DNA of 20,678 bases from Pelargonium cotyledonis (GCA_036897625.1 JAYMTA010001307.1:1-20678); one strand, 5' to 3'. Positions 1 through 9,535 are shown, counted from the first letter of the stretch. The notes: generated from the letters alone by a model not told the origin. A program made the numbers and translations.

Positions 1-34
1 AGAGATAACATTATGTAAAAGATAAGGTGAACTG

Positions 35-60
<26 letters not shown>

Positions 61-66
<6 letters not shown>

Positions 67-312
67 TTTTATTTTTTATTTTTATTATAAATTGTAGGTA
101 TCAAATTGAGTTTTCGGAGAAAGTCCAGGTACCAAAAAAATAGTTATTATTATCAGTTGAGGTATGACTTAAGTTTAGAGAGACAGAGACAGAGAGAGAT
201 TTTATTTTTTATTTTTATTACAAATTGTAGGTACCAAATTGAGTTTTCGGAGAAAGTCTGGTACCAAAAAAATAGTTATTATTATCTGTTGAGGTATGAC
301 TTAAGTTTAAGA
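61..312. repeat. Direct duplication, two copies of about 120 bp
   Basis: Copy 1 is about 61-180 and copy 2 about 194-312, offset about 132 bp. Both run from a GAGAGA/T-rich start through GAGTTTTCGGAGAAAGT, GGTACCAAAAAAATAG and TTGAGGTATGACTTAAG. A GA microsatellite (about 43-66) sits at the left edge of copy 1. The only ORF here (106-345) lies across the two copies and has no recognisable protein, so I treat it as non-coding. The second copy runs straight into the Gypsy-like LTR motif listed next, so the duplication probably lies inside a decayed LTR. Confidence 0.8.
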
Positions 313-400
313 GGGGCTTCCACTACCGGGAGCCTTGTTTTGTAGGTACTCTAAAGTACCTAAGAGAATGAGACGAAAGGACCAAACAACGACCAAAAAG
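289..400 (+). mobile_element. Gypsy-type LTR fragment (first copy)
   Basis: The order TTGAGGTATGACTTAAG, then GAGGGGCTTCCACTACCGGG, then GAGCCTTGTTTTGTAGG, then AAAGTACCTAAGAGAAT is repeated with changes at 6927-7050. A block of this kind (TGACTTaaGc, GGAGGGct, a short CCGG-rich stretch, TTGTTTTGCAGG) is familiar from the R/U5 part of plant Ty3/Gypsy LTRs of the Tat/Ogre type; that family placement is from memory. No primer-binding site or LTR boundary could be fixed, so only the homologous block is marked. Confidence 0.45.
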
Positions 401-660
401 AACACCGCGTGTCTAAGTCACCCAAATTTCTCAAACTCGACACGACCACTAGGGCGGTTGGACCTCTGATGAGCAATATTAAGAGGAAACCATCTCAATA
501 TAAAGTGTTCGAACCTATTCGAAAAAAAGTACTAGACAATTAGAATAAGAACAAAGGATTAGAGATTTCATGTGATGGTAAGGAACACCACCCCTAGTTC
601 AGACCAAATACTAGTATTACAAATGTCAAGGGGATATAAACCAATCGAAAGACCAACTGA
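401..660. other. No gene seen; probable decayed retroelement
   Basis: No ORF, RNA gene or recognisable repeat was found. By position it lies between an LTR-like motif and a minisatellite, so it is probably decayed internal retroelement sequence. Confidence 0.4.
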
Positions 661-1140
661 TGCCACTATCAATCAAGTACAGATAGTTAATGCTATGCAC
701 CATCAAGCCTAAGCAACTAATGCTATGCCTAACCGCGTGTGAGCGACTAACGCTATGCCTGACCATACATAAAAAACAAATGTTACATACCATAAAGCTC
801 AAGAATCTAATGCTACATACCATAAAATTCAAAAAACTAATGCTACGTCTGATTTCGTGTGAATGACTAACGCTACGCCCGACCATATGCGAACAAATGC
901 TATGCACCATCAAACGTAAGCAACTAATGCTATACCCAATCAAGTGTGAGTGACTTAACGCAACGCCTGATAGTGCGTATGCACCACCATGCATAAACAA
1001 CTAATGTTACGCCTAAACATGTGTGAGCGACCAACGCTTCGCCCAAATTATGCACAAGAAACTAATGTTATGCCCAACCGTGTGTGAGGACCCAAGCTAT
1101 GTTCGAGTCTGCACAAACAATTAATGTTACGCACCATAAA
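661..1140. repeat. 30-bp minisatellite, about 16 degenerate copies
   Basis: The sequence falls into consecutive 30-bp units beginning TGCTAYGC and ending RCTAA, for example at 661, 691, 721, 751, 781, 811 and 841. Register then drifts slightly because of short units near 871-897 and 970-1000. The middle of the unit alternates between CCATNAAGC-like and GACCATGTGTGAG-like versions, hinting at a higher-order arrangement. The period is divisible by three, so one minus-strand frame stays open (626-1000) and reads as a 10-residue repeat; that is a by-product of the period, not evidence of a gene. Confidence 0.85.
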
Positions 1141-1380
1141 TTGTAACGTTTTAAAGGGAAGAACAATGCAATAAAGCATGCACATATAAAAAATATTTTT
1201 CCGTAAAACATTTCCAATGACTCATTTAAGATGTGTCTAACCGGTGTTTAGATTGTTTACCTTTAGTGTGTTTTAAAAACACTTTGAGGAGAGGATTCAT
1301 ACAGTCACAAACATTAGCCAAATGAATCGTTTATTCTTAGGTAACAACATTGGCAATGACGTCCTACAACGGCATAAACA
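1141..1380. other. AT-rich spacer between two tandem arrays
   Basis: I see no ORF or repeat. It separates the 30-bp array from the array of about 84 bp and probably belongs to the same decayed element. Confidence 0.35.
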
Positions 1381-1990
1381 CTAAGCAGACCCTACCGCAA
1401 ACTCACCCCCAACCTCGATCAATGATTTTCATCACGTGCGCTTGTGGGAAACAAGATCAACAAAATGTAAACAAATAATCCTACACTCACTTTTGATCCC
1501 ATTCGATGATTAAAATCCCGAGCGCTTAGGGAAAATGAAATCAATAAAGAACATACAATGAATGCTACGCTTACCCTGACCCAACCGATAATTGACATGA
1601 CAAGCACTCGGGTGAAATGACATAAACTAAGCGTAAGCAATTTATGTTACGTTTAACCTCGACCTCAATCGATAATTGACATAACAAGTACTCGGGGGTA
1701 ATAAATACAACAAAGCACAAGCAAAATATACTAAGCTTACTCTTTGCAAGATGTTCAATGCTCGATATTGCTAGTCTTCGAATGCAACGATAACAAAATG
1801 CAAGAAGAATGCTAAGCTCAAGCTTAACAACAATTGATGTCTAACATCATAGGTCATCGGGGACAACAACATCATCTATACAATGCAAACAACATATGTA
1901 GCACACACCCCCAATATCGGTCGATACTTGACTTCACAAATCCTCTTAGGAAATAACTATAAAGCGCATACAATAAACAATACGCTTATT
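1381..1990. repeat. Tandem array, unit about 84 bp, about 7 degenerate copies
   Basis: Units begin near 1381, 1481, 1564, 1648, 1731, 1812 and 1905. The consensus runs CTACGCTTACC, then AATCGATAATTGACAT, then ACAAGCACTCGGG, then AACAAAGC and AAGCAA. Copies at 1564 and 1648 are the most alike. The small minus-strand ORF 1419-1640 lies inside the repeats and has no recognisable protein. A related array occurs at 7765-8490. Arrays of this sort are known from untranslated parts of plant Tat/Ogre Gypsy elements; assignment here is inference. Confidence 0.7.
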
Positions 1991-2498
1991 CTTGAGATGT
2001 GTTAAGTTATCAGATATACATGTCATTGAAATAAAAAAAATAAAAAAAATGTCAAACAAGAATAATAAAGACAATTATTACTCATCTAGACACCGTTTAG
2101 TAATATGCGTTACAAGTCCTCAAAGACGAATACATAAAGAAAAAATAATAAAAAGCATATATAGTTCATTAAATATTAAACATACCAAACAAAATACAAT
2201 GCAAAGAAGACGCCACATATAAAATAAACCGACCACCAAGATCAAAGAATAAAACCAAAAATTAGCCTACGAAGTCCACTAGTAAGGAACTAATGTCAAG
2301 TTCAACATTCCCCAACCGCAGACAAGTCTTTAACCAACAATCTACCGACATCAGTATGGAAACATGCATCCAAATACAAACCCACACTGACACTTGGACC
2401 GCTTAACACTTAGAGACACGTCTGATCACGTGCAATATCAACATCTTACCCATGTGCCACTTCATGCTTCAAATCCACAACTCATCTTATAAGACGAC
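1991..2498. other. No gene seen; left flank of the solo LTR
   Basis: This is AT-rich DNA with a small AT-driven ORF (1992-2222) of lysine/isoleucine-rich composition and no recognisable domain. No feature is supported. It is continuous with the flank that resumes at 5257 once the solo LTR is removed. Confidence 0.4.
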
Positions 2499-2503
2499 CA
2501 AAC
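2499..2503. repeat. Left target-site duplication of the solo LTR
   Basis: The bases CAAAC directly before TGTTAGAG are repeated directly after the terminal AACA at 5252-5256. Five bp is the normal target duplication for LTR retrotransposons. Confidence 0.85.
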
Positions 2504-3740
2504 TGTTAGAGAATGTTCTTACAACCAATACATTTATTGACATGTGTCATGGTTTCATTAGTCGTATATATTAATGAATTAATAAAGACATTGTCATCTT
2601 GATTATAAGTACTAGTTTGTGTCAAATTAATATATAAGAATAGGATGAACTTACAATAAATTAGTTATTCTTAAAACGTCTCTAGTCAAATGTTGTCATG
2701 GTAAAAGTTAATGATGATGTCCGATAAGAATAGTATCTTATTATATGGATGACAAAAGGTTGTCATAGATATTGGGATATCATCTAATAATTTAGGTGGT
2801 GGTCACAGAAACATTGCACTAGACTGACCCGCTTGAGAACCAATTCATGGTTTGCTTACACCATCATAGATGGATCTCAAAAATGTGAATGTGTGTATGA
2901 GCCTCAATACTTTAGATCATCATTATACATCACTTGAGGAGTCACATGCTTTGACCTAGTCAAACGATGGCCGTAATTGGATCACTAATAATGACTAGTG
3001 TTGGGAATTCCAAAAATTAAGTGGGATGTTGTGAATGATCAATGTAGGTTTTGTCCCTCTTATAAGTGGGAGCGATATCTTGGGCCACTTGATTGATTTA
3101 TGTCATGAAGAGTTGCACCCAAGTTAGTCTATACATCGAGTCAGTTTGATCGGATGACATCTCAATAATTAAGAAATTATATGGACAGAACAATACGAAC
3201 AAGACGAGTCATGACTTGTGTTCGATTCAAGTTATCACGGAAAAAAGTCATGATCACAAATAAGAACATTTTTATGGATATTACTTATCACACAAATTCC
3301 ACGAATTGGAGCACTAGTGCTTTGCTAGAAGCCACCTAGTGCTTTCTTCATTTTAATTGCGAGACGAACATAATGGGCTCTTATAGGGTCACACTCAAAG
3401 AGTTTCATGTATAAGAAACTTTCAATGCACATATGGAATATCTTAGAATCATTCCAGAAAAAGAAATGAAACAAAATGAATTAATTCAAACGAAGTTTTG
3501 AATTTCTACAGGTTGAGCTCTGACGAGTAGTTCAAGTTTTTGATGTTCTTAACGTTCTTGTACGAAGGTTAGGCCTTCACAATATTAATAGAGGACTTCT
3601 CAAGATTTCTAGAATGGTATTGTTCGCCTGATTTAGAAATTCTTTAGTTGGTCAAAGACACTCTGAAAGTCAGAGAAACTGGGCGGTTTTGCCTAGTGCG
3701 AAAGTTTTCTATTTCAGTTTGGATTAAGATATTCTTCTCG

Positions 3741-3750
3741 CTATAAATAA
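3741..3750 (+). promoter_or_regulatory. LTR TATA box
   Basis: CTATAAATAA lies about 1.24 kb into the LTR, with an AATAAA at 3825-3830 about 80 bp downstream. This is the normal spacing of promoter and polyadenylation signal around the R region of a plant LTR. The signals are sequence-based only. Confidence 0.5.
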
Positions 3751-4122
3751 GATTTATCCTTGAAAACCCTATGCACAAAATTAAGAGTCAATTACATCTA
3801 TTATAATTGAGAAATATATTCTCTAATAAATTGTAAGAGTTAAGAGATTAATTCAACACAATTATAAAACTGTGTAAAACACTGATTTGGAGCTAGCATT
3901 CTAAATTTCGGGTTTTGTGGAGTTTCTTTTACGTTGATCGTCTTCGAGGATATACATGGAGGTTGAGTGGGCTAAAATAGAGGTGTTTTCGTAAAGAGGA
4001 CATTATGTGGCTCAAAAATTATAAATTAAGCACTTCAAGAGGTAAATGTTTATCACCAATAAGGTTAAACTCGTAAAGTGATCTTTGGTCTTGTAATAAA
4101 ATTTCTAAATTTCCGCTACACA

Positions 4123-4131
4123 TTTTTACTA
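4123..4131. repeat. Left target-site duplication of the Mutator-like element
   Basis: TTTTTACTA here is repeated exactly at 5232-5240, directly flanking the inverted repeats. Nine bp is the diagnostic target duplication length for Mutator-like elements. Confidence 0.92.
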
Positions 4132-5231
4132 GGGAAAATTACATACCTACCTTGTACTTTATGCTCATTACACGTGCTTACCCTCAACTTTAGTATGTAA
4201 CTATTATCACCTTTGTACTATGCCACTTAAGTTTTCATCCACTATTTCATCCATTTCTCCAGCTAAGGCGGTAAAATAACCAAAAAATACCCTTTAACTA
4301 ATAAAAATGCATCAGCCAAACAGGCCCTTATGGCTTGAAATGAAAAAAAAAAATCTTCTTCTTCAAGCTCAAGCGACCAAGCTCGCTTCGGCGACCCTTC
4401 CCTTTTCTCGCTCCGGCGACCCTTCTCCTTCAAGCTCCAGCGACCAGCGACGACGGGAAGCACGAAGACTTGGAGAGAGAACCAAATCTGGAACGTCGGC
4501 GAACGTTGGTGTTCCTCGCGAGTCCAGATCTCTCTCACGTTGGTGTCTTCGCGTCCCTGCAGCAGATCGAAGCTCGACGACATCTATGGACGGACGTGGC
4601 GCCTACGGTGTGGACTCATGCGTCCTCTTGGTGTTGAGCTCCAGTTTCGCCGGCCTCTGTTCTTGCGAGCTCTTAAGGTCGAGCTTCCATGGCAGATCGG
4701 AGGTCGAGCTTTCGACTCGATTCGTCGTTCCGAGCAGCAGCAGCACCCTCCGGAGACCTTCCTCTCATCCTTGGCCAGCGGCGACGCTTTCTCTCCTCTT
4801 TTCCTTGGTTTAATTAATTGGATTAGTTAATTAAAATTTGATTTAATTAATTTTATTATTTAGATTGATACTAACACAACTATAACTTAAATTTCGGCAA
4901 CTAAACTCATTTTGGCAACACTTGATTTTTCTGGCGAAAAAACCCAGATTCCAGCGAAATTATGAATTTTTCGGCGAACCATGATGAACATGTCCTTCAT
5001 GAAGAAGAAGAAGGGTAATATTGTGAAAGACAATTTTGAAATTTCAAAAAAAAAATATTGGTCATGTACTGGGCACATGACTGAAAATTTGAAATATTAT
5101 GTTAACTTTGATGAAAAAAATGGACAGAAACTTAAGTGGCATAGTATAAGGGTGGTAATAGTTACATACTAAAATTGAGAGTAAACACGTGTAATAAACT
5201 TAAAGTACATGATACATATGTGTAATTTTTC
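4132..5231. mobile_element. Non-autonomous Mutator-like element (MULE)
   Basis: The left end (4132 to about 4252, beginning GGGAAAATTACA) and the reverse complement of the right end (about 5112-5231, beginning GAAAAATTACACA) match over about 120 bp. Shared blocks include ATTACACGTG, TTTAGTATGTAACTATTA and CTATGCCACTTAAGTTT. Perfect 9-bp direct repeats flank the ends. The 1100-bp element has no transposase. Its interior (about 4300-4830) is GC-rich and CpG-rich, unlike everything around it, as in Pack-MULEs that have picked up host DNA. It sits about 11 bp before the end of the solo LTR, so it is younger than the LTR insertion. Confidence 0.9.
4307..4813 (+). other. Open frame in the GC-rich MULE core, coding status doubtful
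   Basis: A 168-residue frame starts at an ATG just inside the left inverted repeat and ends shortly before AT-rich DNA resumes. The translation is rich in Ser, Arg, Leu and Pro and has no domain I recognise. The opposite strand is also open for 106 residues (4263-4583), as expected for GC-rich DNA. Repeated GGCGACCCTTC and CTTCAAGCTC(C)AGCGACCA blocks between about 4360 and 4450 suggest local duplication rather than a folded protein. It may be a fragment of a host gene's 5' region carried by the MULE, or just MULE filler. I do not call it a gene. Confidence 0.3.
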
Positions 5232-5240
5232 TTTTTACTA
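5232..5240. repeat. Right target-site duplication of the Mutator-like element
   Basis: TTTTTACTA, identical to 4123-4131. It is followed by the last 11 bases of the solo LTR (TTATTCCAACA). Confidence 0.92.
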
Positions 5241-5251
5241 TTATTCCAACA

Positions 5252-5256
5252 CAAAC
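5252..5256. repeat. Right target-site duplication of the solo LTR
   Basis: CAAAC, identical to 2499-2503, directly after the LTR's terminal AACA. Confidence 0.85.
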
Positions 5257-5419
5257 ACCTCAAGTTATGACAGGTCATGCCTCATATATGTGAGGCACGG
5301 TCAAAAGAAGACCAATAAAGGCCAAAAACTGACAAACTACATCACCATTGTCATCCTAGGACTCACATGCTAAAATTAAAAATCTAAAAAACACTAATCG
5401 ACCGAGGAGATGGAATTCA

Positions 5420-5440
5420 ATCATATCTACTAGATATGAT
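5420..5440. repeat. Near-perfect palindrome
   Basis: ATCATATCTA and TAGATATGAT are perfect reverse complements separated by one C. Weaker pairing (TTCAA with TTGAA) extends outward on both sides. No role is assigned. Confidence 0.6.
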
Positions 5441-6073
5441 ATTCAACTCCTAAGAATTGACGCCATGTCACTAGAAAAAAAAAGATTTAACGAGACCAAC
5501 AACACACCTCATGCCACTACGAGACCCCCATATGATCATGTCAACCAACTGCGCCTTTATAACTTTAATCACACAAACAATGCAGTTTGGAGAGCCAAGT
5601 TATATCTAGTTGGCCTAAGACAAAAAAGAATGTAATAAGATACCGATGACTCTCTTAAACAAGCCATAACCCACAACAAATATCAGCTATACCATTGTGC
5701 TTAACATGAACAATTAATGCCTTGTGCCGTGATCACTCCTCATAGGGTGAGGAGAACTAAATATAACGTCATGTAAGTAGTAGCGTCAAATCATCAATAA
5801 CAATAAACATTGAATACAATCGACCTGCATCACAATAGAGACAAATTATCACTTTACAATGATCAAAACCTAGCTCACAGCTCTAGTGCACTTAATTAGC
5901 TTTCGTCTTAATGCTAACCAAGATTACTTTGCAAGCACACCTCAAATTATGGAATTAGATCGAAAACCCAATAAAGCATAAGCTTAAACACCGAACCCTG
6001 AGAATAGGAATATGAGCTTATCAGTGCTACAAGTGTGTTTGTCTTGTATTTACTGCACCCATACTTTAATAGG

Positions 6074-6129
6074 TTTCTTGAAACAATCGAGACAAACAAG
6101 CTTTCTTGAAACAATCGAGACAAACAAGC
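6074..6129. repeat. 28-bp perfect tandem duplication
   Basis: Two adjacent identical 28-bp copies (6074-6101 and 6102-6129) begin TTTCTTGAAACAATCGAG. This is a simple local duplication, probably replication slippage. Confidence 0.9.
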
Positions 6130-6489
6130 TTTCATTTATCTATTCGGCCTCTGGTTGTTCGTTATGTAACCACTCCACCTCATTATGTAACCATTTCACT
6201 CCACTCCACCTCTGGTTAAGTACTTAGGCAGAGCATCAACAATCTCAACATGAGCAACCTTGCACCGAAGATCTGTTTTACATATCTAAAGACAATTAAA
6301 TACTTCAGCGCCAGTGAGTACAATATCAAACACGTGAGACACATCGATAAGAAAATTGTTTAGAGGGGACCAATCATCAGTCCAAAAATAATGGGCAACA
6401 TAACCATCTTCAATTAAGGACTTCCCAAGGATAAGGCCAAACTTTAAATAAATAAAAAAACAATGGCTAAGCGTAGATAATGCAGCCGA

Positions 6490-6518
6490 ATATCATCCTT
6501 ATACATTCAGGATGATAT
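6490..6518. repeat. Inverted repeat, 10-bp stem and 9-base loop
   Basis: ATATCATCCT at 6490-6499 pairs with AGGATGATAT at 6509-6518. No adjacent gene is visible. Confidence 0.6.
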
Positions 6519-6723
6519 CATTTTCCTGAAAATAGACTTTTCACCATAATAAGAATTGTCGGGTTGATCAACTGCACGCTCACCTTGATGTGTCGAATTA
6601 CATGTTTTAGTGGAGCAACAACACACTTAAAAAAAACTGAAAAGATAACCCACACATTGTAGCATCACAAAATAAACCCATAACCAATTGCGCTGGAAAA
6701 CTCCCACACCCAATTTTACTATC

Positions 6724-6757
6724 ATCGAGTGGTTACCGAAAAGGAAAACCACTCGAT
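6724..6757. repeat. Inverted repeat, 11-bp stem and 12-base loop
   Basis: ATCGAGTGGTT at 6724-6734 pairs perfectly with AACCACTCGAT at 6747-6757. Outer flanks CAATTTTA and AAAATTATGG also pair loosely. It could be a hairpin left from a small inverted-repeat element. Confidence 0.6.
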
Positions 6758-6926
6758 AAAATTATGGGGAAAATTTTGGTAATAGAAGTAGCACCCCCTT
6801 AATTTAGAGAGAAGAGTCATGTCATTAAAGTCCAACACAATAAACCCGTCAAGGATAATACGCAACACAAATCACTATAAAGAAGCATAAGAGGTAAATG
6901 AGGTAGACACTAAATTTCACAAACAT

Positions 6927-7060
6927 TATTATTTATTGAAGTTTGACTTAAGCTTTAGAGGGCTTGCACTATTATGAGCCTTGTTTTCCAGGATCATGAA
7001 CCAAGAAGAAAAAGAGGAAGATCCTAAAGTACCCAAGAGAATAGACATGATGTACATGAA
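6927..7060 (+). mobile_element. Gypsy-type LTR fragment (second copy)
   Basis: The sequence repeats the motif order of 289-400: TTGAAGTTTGACTTAAGC, GAGGGCTTGCAC, GAGCCTTGTTTTCCAGG, then AAAGTACCCAAGAGAATAG. Between the last two blocks this copy has about 34 extra bases that include an ATG followed by a short Glu/Lys-rich frame; that could be the start of a gag gene, but it is broken soon after. As at the first copy, a tandem array follows downstream (7765-8490). The pairing of motif and array at two places supports a common element family, both on the plus strand. Confidence 0.5.
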
Positions 7061-7764
7061 GCAACAACATGTATCAAATGGGAGCTTAACTTGACATATA
7101 TTAGAGTATGAAGGAGTAACAATAGGTTAACCTGACGGGAACCGTAGGTCGGTCAGGCAATAAAAGACTTCAACATAGCTTAAACGATCGTAGGATCTAA
7201 CAAAGATGACGTGAAGTGTTCTTTTCCTTCATGAAGATCTTGTTGTCATCCAATTGATAGTCGAGCAGGCTCATAATATTCATAAGGTACTGGTTGAAAC
7301 AAAAAGCTCGACGTAAATCATTTTATGCGTATGTTTTAATCAAATGAATACCTAAAAAAGGAAACGCCAAAAAGAGATGAAGAATCAAAAGAGAGAAATT
7401 TTCACATCCTGATAGAAGGAACGATAGACTTAAACAATCGAATTGGGAGAATTAGCTACATTGATAGAAGCAACGACCATGTTCATGATTGTCAAGTTGG
7501 CATGTCCTTTCAACATGATCACATGTTGGCCAATGCTAAATGAGCAAAACGTTGTTTTAAGTACCAAATTATGAAATATCTCATCTTAAAATGGTCAACC
7601 ACAAAGAGAATAAGTTTATGCGAGGAAGCAAGATAAAAGTCCAATGATACTTCCAGATATAAAAGTTCACAGAAGATGAATGGAGATGTAGATTTGGAAA
7701 AAGCTCTATCGGTCGCCAAGGCATTTGTCAAGGAGGAATAAATAACATTTGGCGAAAGTAACAA
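7061..7764. other. No intact gene; probable decayed retroelement interior
   Basis: No frame with a recognisable domain was found. The minus-strand frame at 7519-7764 has no domain and no matching neighbour. By position this is interior DNA between the LTR-like motif and the tandem array. Confidence 0.4.
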
Positions 7765-8490
7765 ATACTACGTTAGACCTCGAGAAATTGTAGGTTTTGA
7801 ATTCCACATGTCTCCAAGGACGAATAACAACACTTAGCCCAAGCAATGCATGTTATTTTTACCTATGAGACACTAGCTGGTATTGAACGTTGAATGTGTA
7901 TGAGGTCAATCGACACGTGCAAGAAACGAATTTTATGCTCGAACGCCACATGTTTCAGGGGATAGAAACAACACTTGTACATTGCAAGCAATGAATGCTA
8001 TGTTTATCTCAAGGCACTGGTCGGTGTCGAATGCCACGTGCTTTGATGGTAGATACAATACACAACACAATCAACAAATGCAACGCCAAACCTCAAGTCA
8101 TGGTCGATGCCGAACAACACATGTCTCCAAGGAAGAATAACAACACTTAACCAAAGAAACAAATGCTAAGCTTACTTTTGAGACACTGGTTGGCGAGCCG
8201 TATCTTCGAGAAAGAACAACACTCAGCCCATGCAACAAATTCTATGTTCTAACTCCAAAAGATGGTCAACAAAACGAATCATGTCATTGGGTACATAAAT
8301 AACACTTGGCACAATCAACAAATGCTACACTTCCTCTCAAGGCACAAATCAACATCGAATTATGTTGAACCACTATCGAGATAAATTGGCAATAAGCGCA
8401 AAAAAAATGCGCTTATTACCCCTGAATCACCGGTCCAAGTCGAGCACCATATATCCCTGGGAAAATCAACATCTATCACAATGCATAAAG
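7765..8490. repeat. Tandem array, unit about 83 bp, about 9 degenerate copies
   Basis: Units start near 7765, 7849, 7932, 7998, 8081, 8166, 8247, 8325 and 8410. The consensus is AAATGCTACG, CTCAAGACACTGGTCGATG, CGAATGACACATGTCTCCAAGG, GAATAACAACACTTAGCCCAAGCAA. Several copies differ by small indels, so the period ranges from about 66 to 85. Shared blocks such as CTACGCTTAC, TCGAT, and AACAAAGC/ACTAAGC show it is related to the array at 1381-1990. The minus-strand frame 8360-8569 overlaps the last units and is not a gene. Confidence 0.75.
8391..8417. repeat. Perfect hairpin inside the 83-bp array
   Basis: AATAAGCGCA at 8391-8400 and TGCGCTTATT at 8408-8417 are perfect reverse complements around a loop of seven A. 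It lies exactly at the junction of two array units and looks like an inverted join rather than a regulatory site. Confidence 0.65.
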
Positions 8491-9289
8491 TTATAGGGCA
8501 AAAGTATAGTGAACAACAAAATACACATAACAAAAATACACGACACGTCAAAAGGAAAACATTATTCATATATCATTCACACAACAATCGTCGAGATACA
8601 AGTGGTCAAAACAAAATTTCAAAAGTCAACTGGCTTGACGGCCCCCGGGTGATCAAGTGAAGGTCCCCCATAATTTGGAGCCAAATTCGAAGTAGAAATC
8701 AGTTCATTTTGGAACAATAAACTACATTACATGGTATACATTATAAACAAGGCTACAACACTACTTATGCACTTGTTTCTAGTTGTGAGGAGGCCCATAG
8801 ACAAAACTTGCACATGGTTGAATCTTCAAGCCTTTTGGACAACATGTGACTAATGGTTGAAGCTCATGATATGAAGCCCATATGTAGAGAGAAAATACCA
8901 AGTGGCTTCAATGTTCTGCTCTGCCATTTGATACCTTCCTTTCTGCGAAAGCCTTAGGCTTCAAAATTAAATTAAATTAAGCAACTTTCCATGGCACGCC
9001 TGTGTCGTTCGATGCATGTGCACTCGCAACTTGTATAGTATTTTACGTACTTCCTACAATAGACAACATCATTCTTTTGTAAGCTTCTCAACCATACACA
9101 TATTTTATATATGCATTTTTATAACCATCATGCATGTTTGTTGTAAATAATAGCTCCTAATCCACTAATAAACAAAGCTAAGCCAAGCTTAAGACCATGC
9201 TAATTAAATAAAAACAAGTAGAGAACAAAGGATGATGAAAGGTACAATAATTGAAAACCCAATTTTTTGTGGGTTCCACTCTTAACAGC
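8491..9289. other. No gene assigned; AT-rich spacer
   Basis: Only short frames are present. One minus-strand frame ending at 8779 is open for about 42 codons with two CC/C cysteine groups but has no start codon and no family I recognise. On the minus strand near 8919-8940 GGTATCA and GCAGAGCAGAA resemble a degenerate tRNA-Met primer-binding site, so this may be retroelement debris. I see no host gene. Confidence 0.35.
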
Positions 9290-9535
9290 TACTCCCTCCG
9301 TCCTAAAATGAGTGTACTCCTTTCTATTTTGAGAAAAATTAAGGAGAAGTTAGTTAGTGTGGTATGTTTACTATTGTATTCTTATGATCATGTGGTGAGA
9401 GATTCTAACTAACTTTTTATAAGAGTATTATTGACAATTAATGCATAACTAACTTACTAAAAAAGGAAACAAGACACTCATTTTGGGACAAAAATGCAAT
9501 TGAAACAAAACTCTCATTTTGGGACGGAGGGAGTA
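9290..9535. mobile_element. Stowaway MITE, complete
   Basis: The element begins TA-CTCCCTCCGTCC and ends GGGACGGAGGGAG-TA, the classical Stowaway (Tc1/mariner) terminal inverted repeat with TA target duplication. The body is 242 bp (9292-9533) and has no coding capacity. The interior matches the reverse complement of the copy at 19142-19386, with blocks CTATTTTGAGAAAAATTAAG, AGTTAGTTAGTGTGGTA and ATTATTGACAATT. Confidence 0.93.

Larger units (their letters stand above)
2504..5251 (+). mobile_element. Solo LTR of a Ty1/Copia-type retrotransposon, interrupted by a Mutator-like element
   Basis: The element begins TGTTAGAG and ends TTCCAACA, giving the TGTT...AACA ends usual for Copia LTRs, and is bounded by perfect 5-bp repeats CAAAC. 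There is no second LTR, primer-binding site, polypurine tract or gag/pol reading frame inside, so this is a solo LTR of the kind left by recombination between two LTRs. Without the nested 1100-bp element and its extra 9 bp the LTR is about 1639 bp, long but within the range of long-LTR Copia lineages. A TATA box (3741-3750) and an AATAAA (3825-3830) fit U3-R-U5 on the plus strand. Assignment to Copia rather than Gypsy rests on the terminal bases and overall look, not on protein. Confidence 0.8.
5257..6926. other. No gene seen; decayed repeat DNA
   Basis: This AT-rich stretch has only short, overlapping, opposite-strand frames at 5947-6227, which come from a local 28-bp duplication. It holds three inverted repeats (5420-5440, 6490-6518, 6724-6757) but no protein similarity I can recognise. 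It lies directly upstream of the second LTR-like motif and may be the U3 part of that decayed LTR. Confidence 0.4.

Noticed and set aside
626..1000. Minus-strand frame of 124 codons
   Set aside because: It is the 30-bp minisatellite read in the frame that happens to lack stops; the product is a 10-residue repeat with no domain.
661..1140. CRISPR array
   Set aside because: The 30-bp units are contiguous and degenerate with no unique spacers, and the window is plant DNA.
1992..2222. Plus-strand frame of 76 codons
   Set aside because: Lysine/asparagine/isoleucine-rich composition typical of random AT-rich DNA; no domain or homolog recognised.
4887..5172. Opposite-strand short frames of 63 codons each
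   Set aside because: They lie in the right arm of the MULE and partly in its inverted repeat; no recognisable protein.
8738..8940. Minus-strand stretch with CC/C cysteine groups and a possible primer-binding site
   Set aside because: No start codon, preceded in frame by a stop, and no family recognised; the primer-site match is partial. Left as debris.
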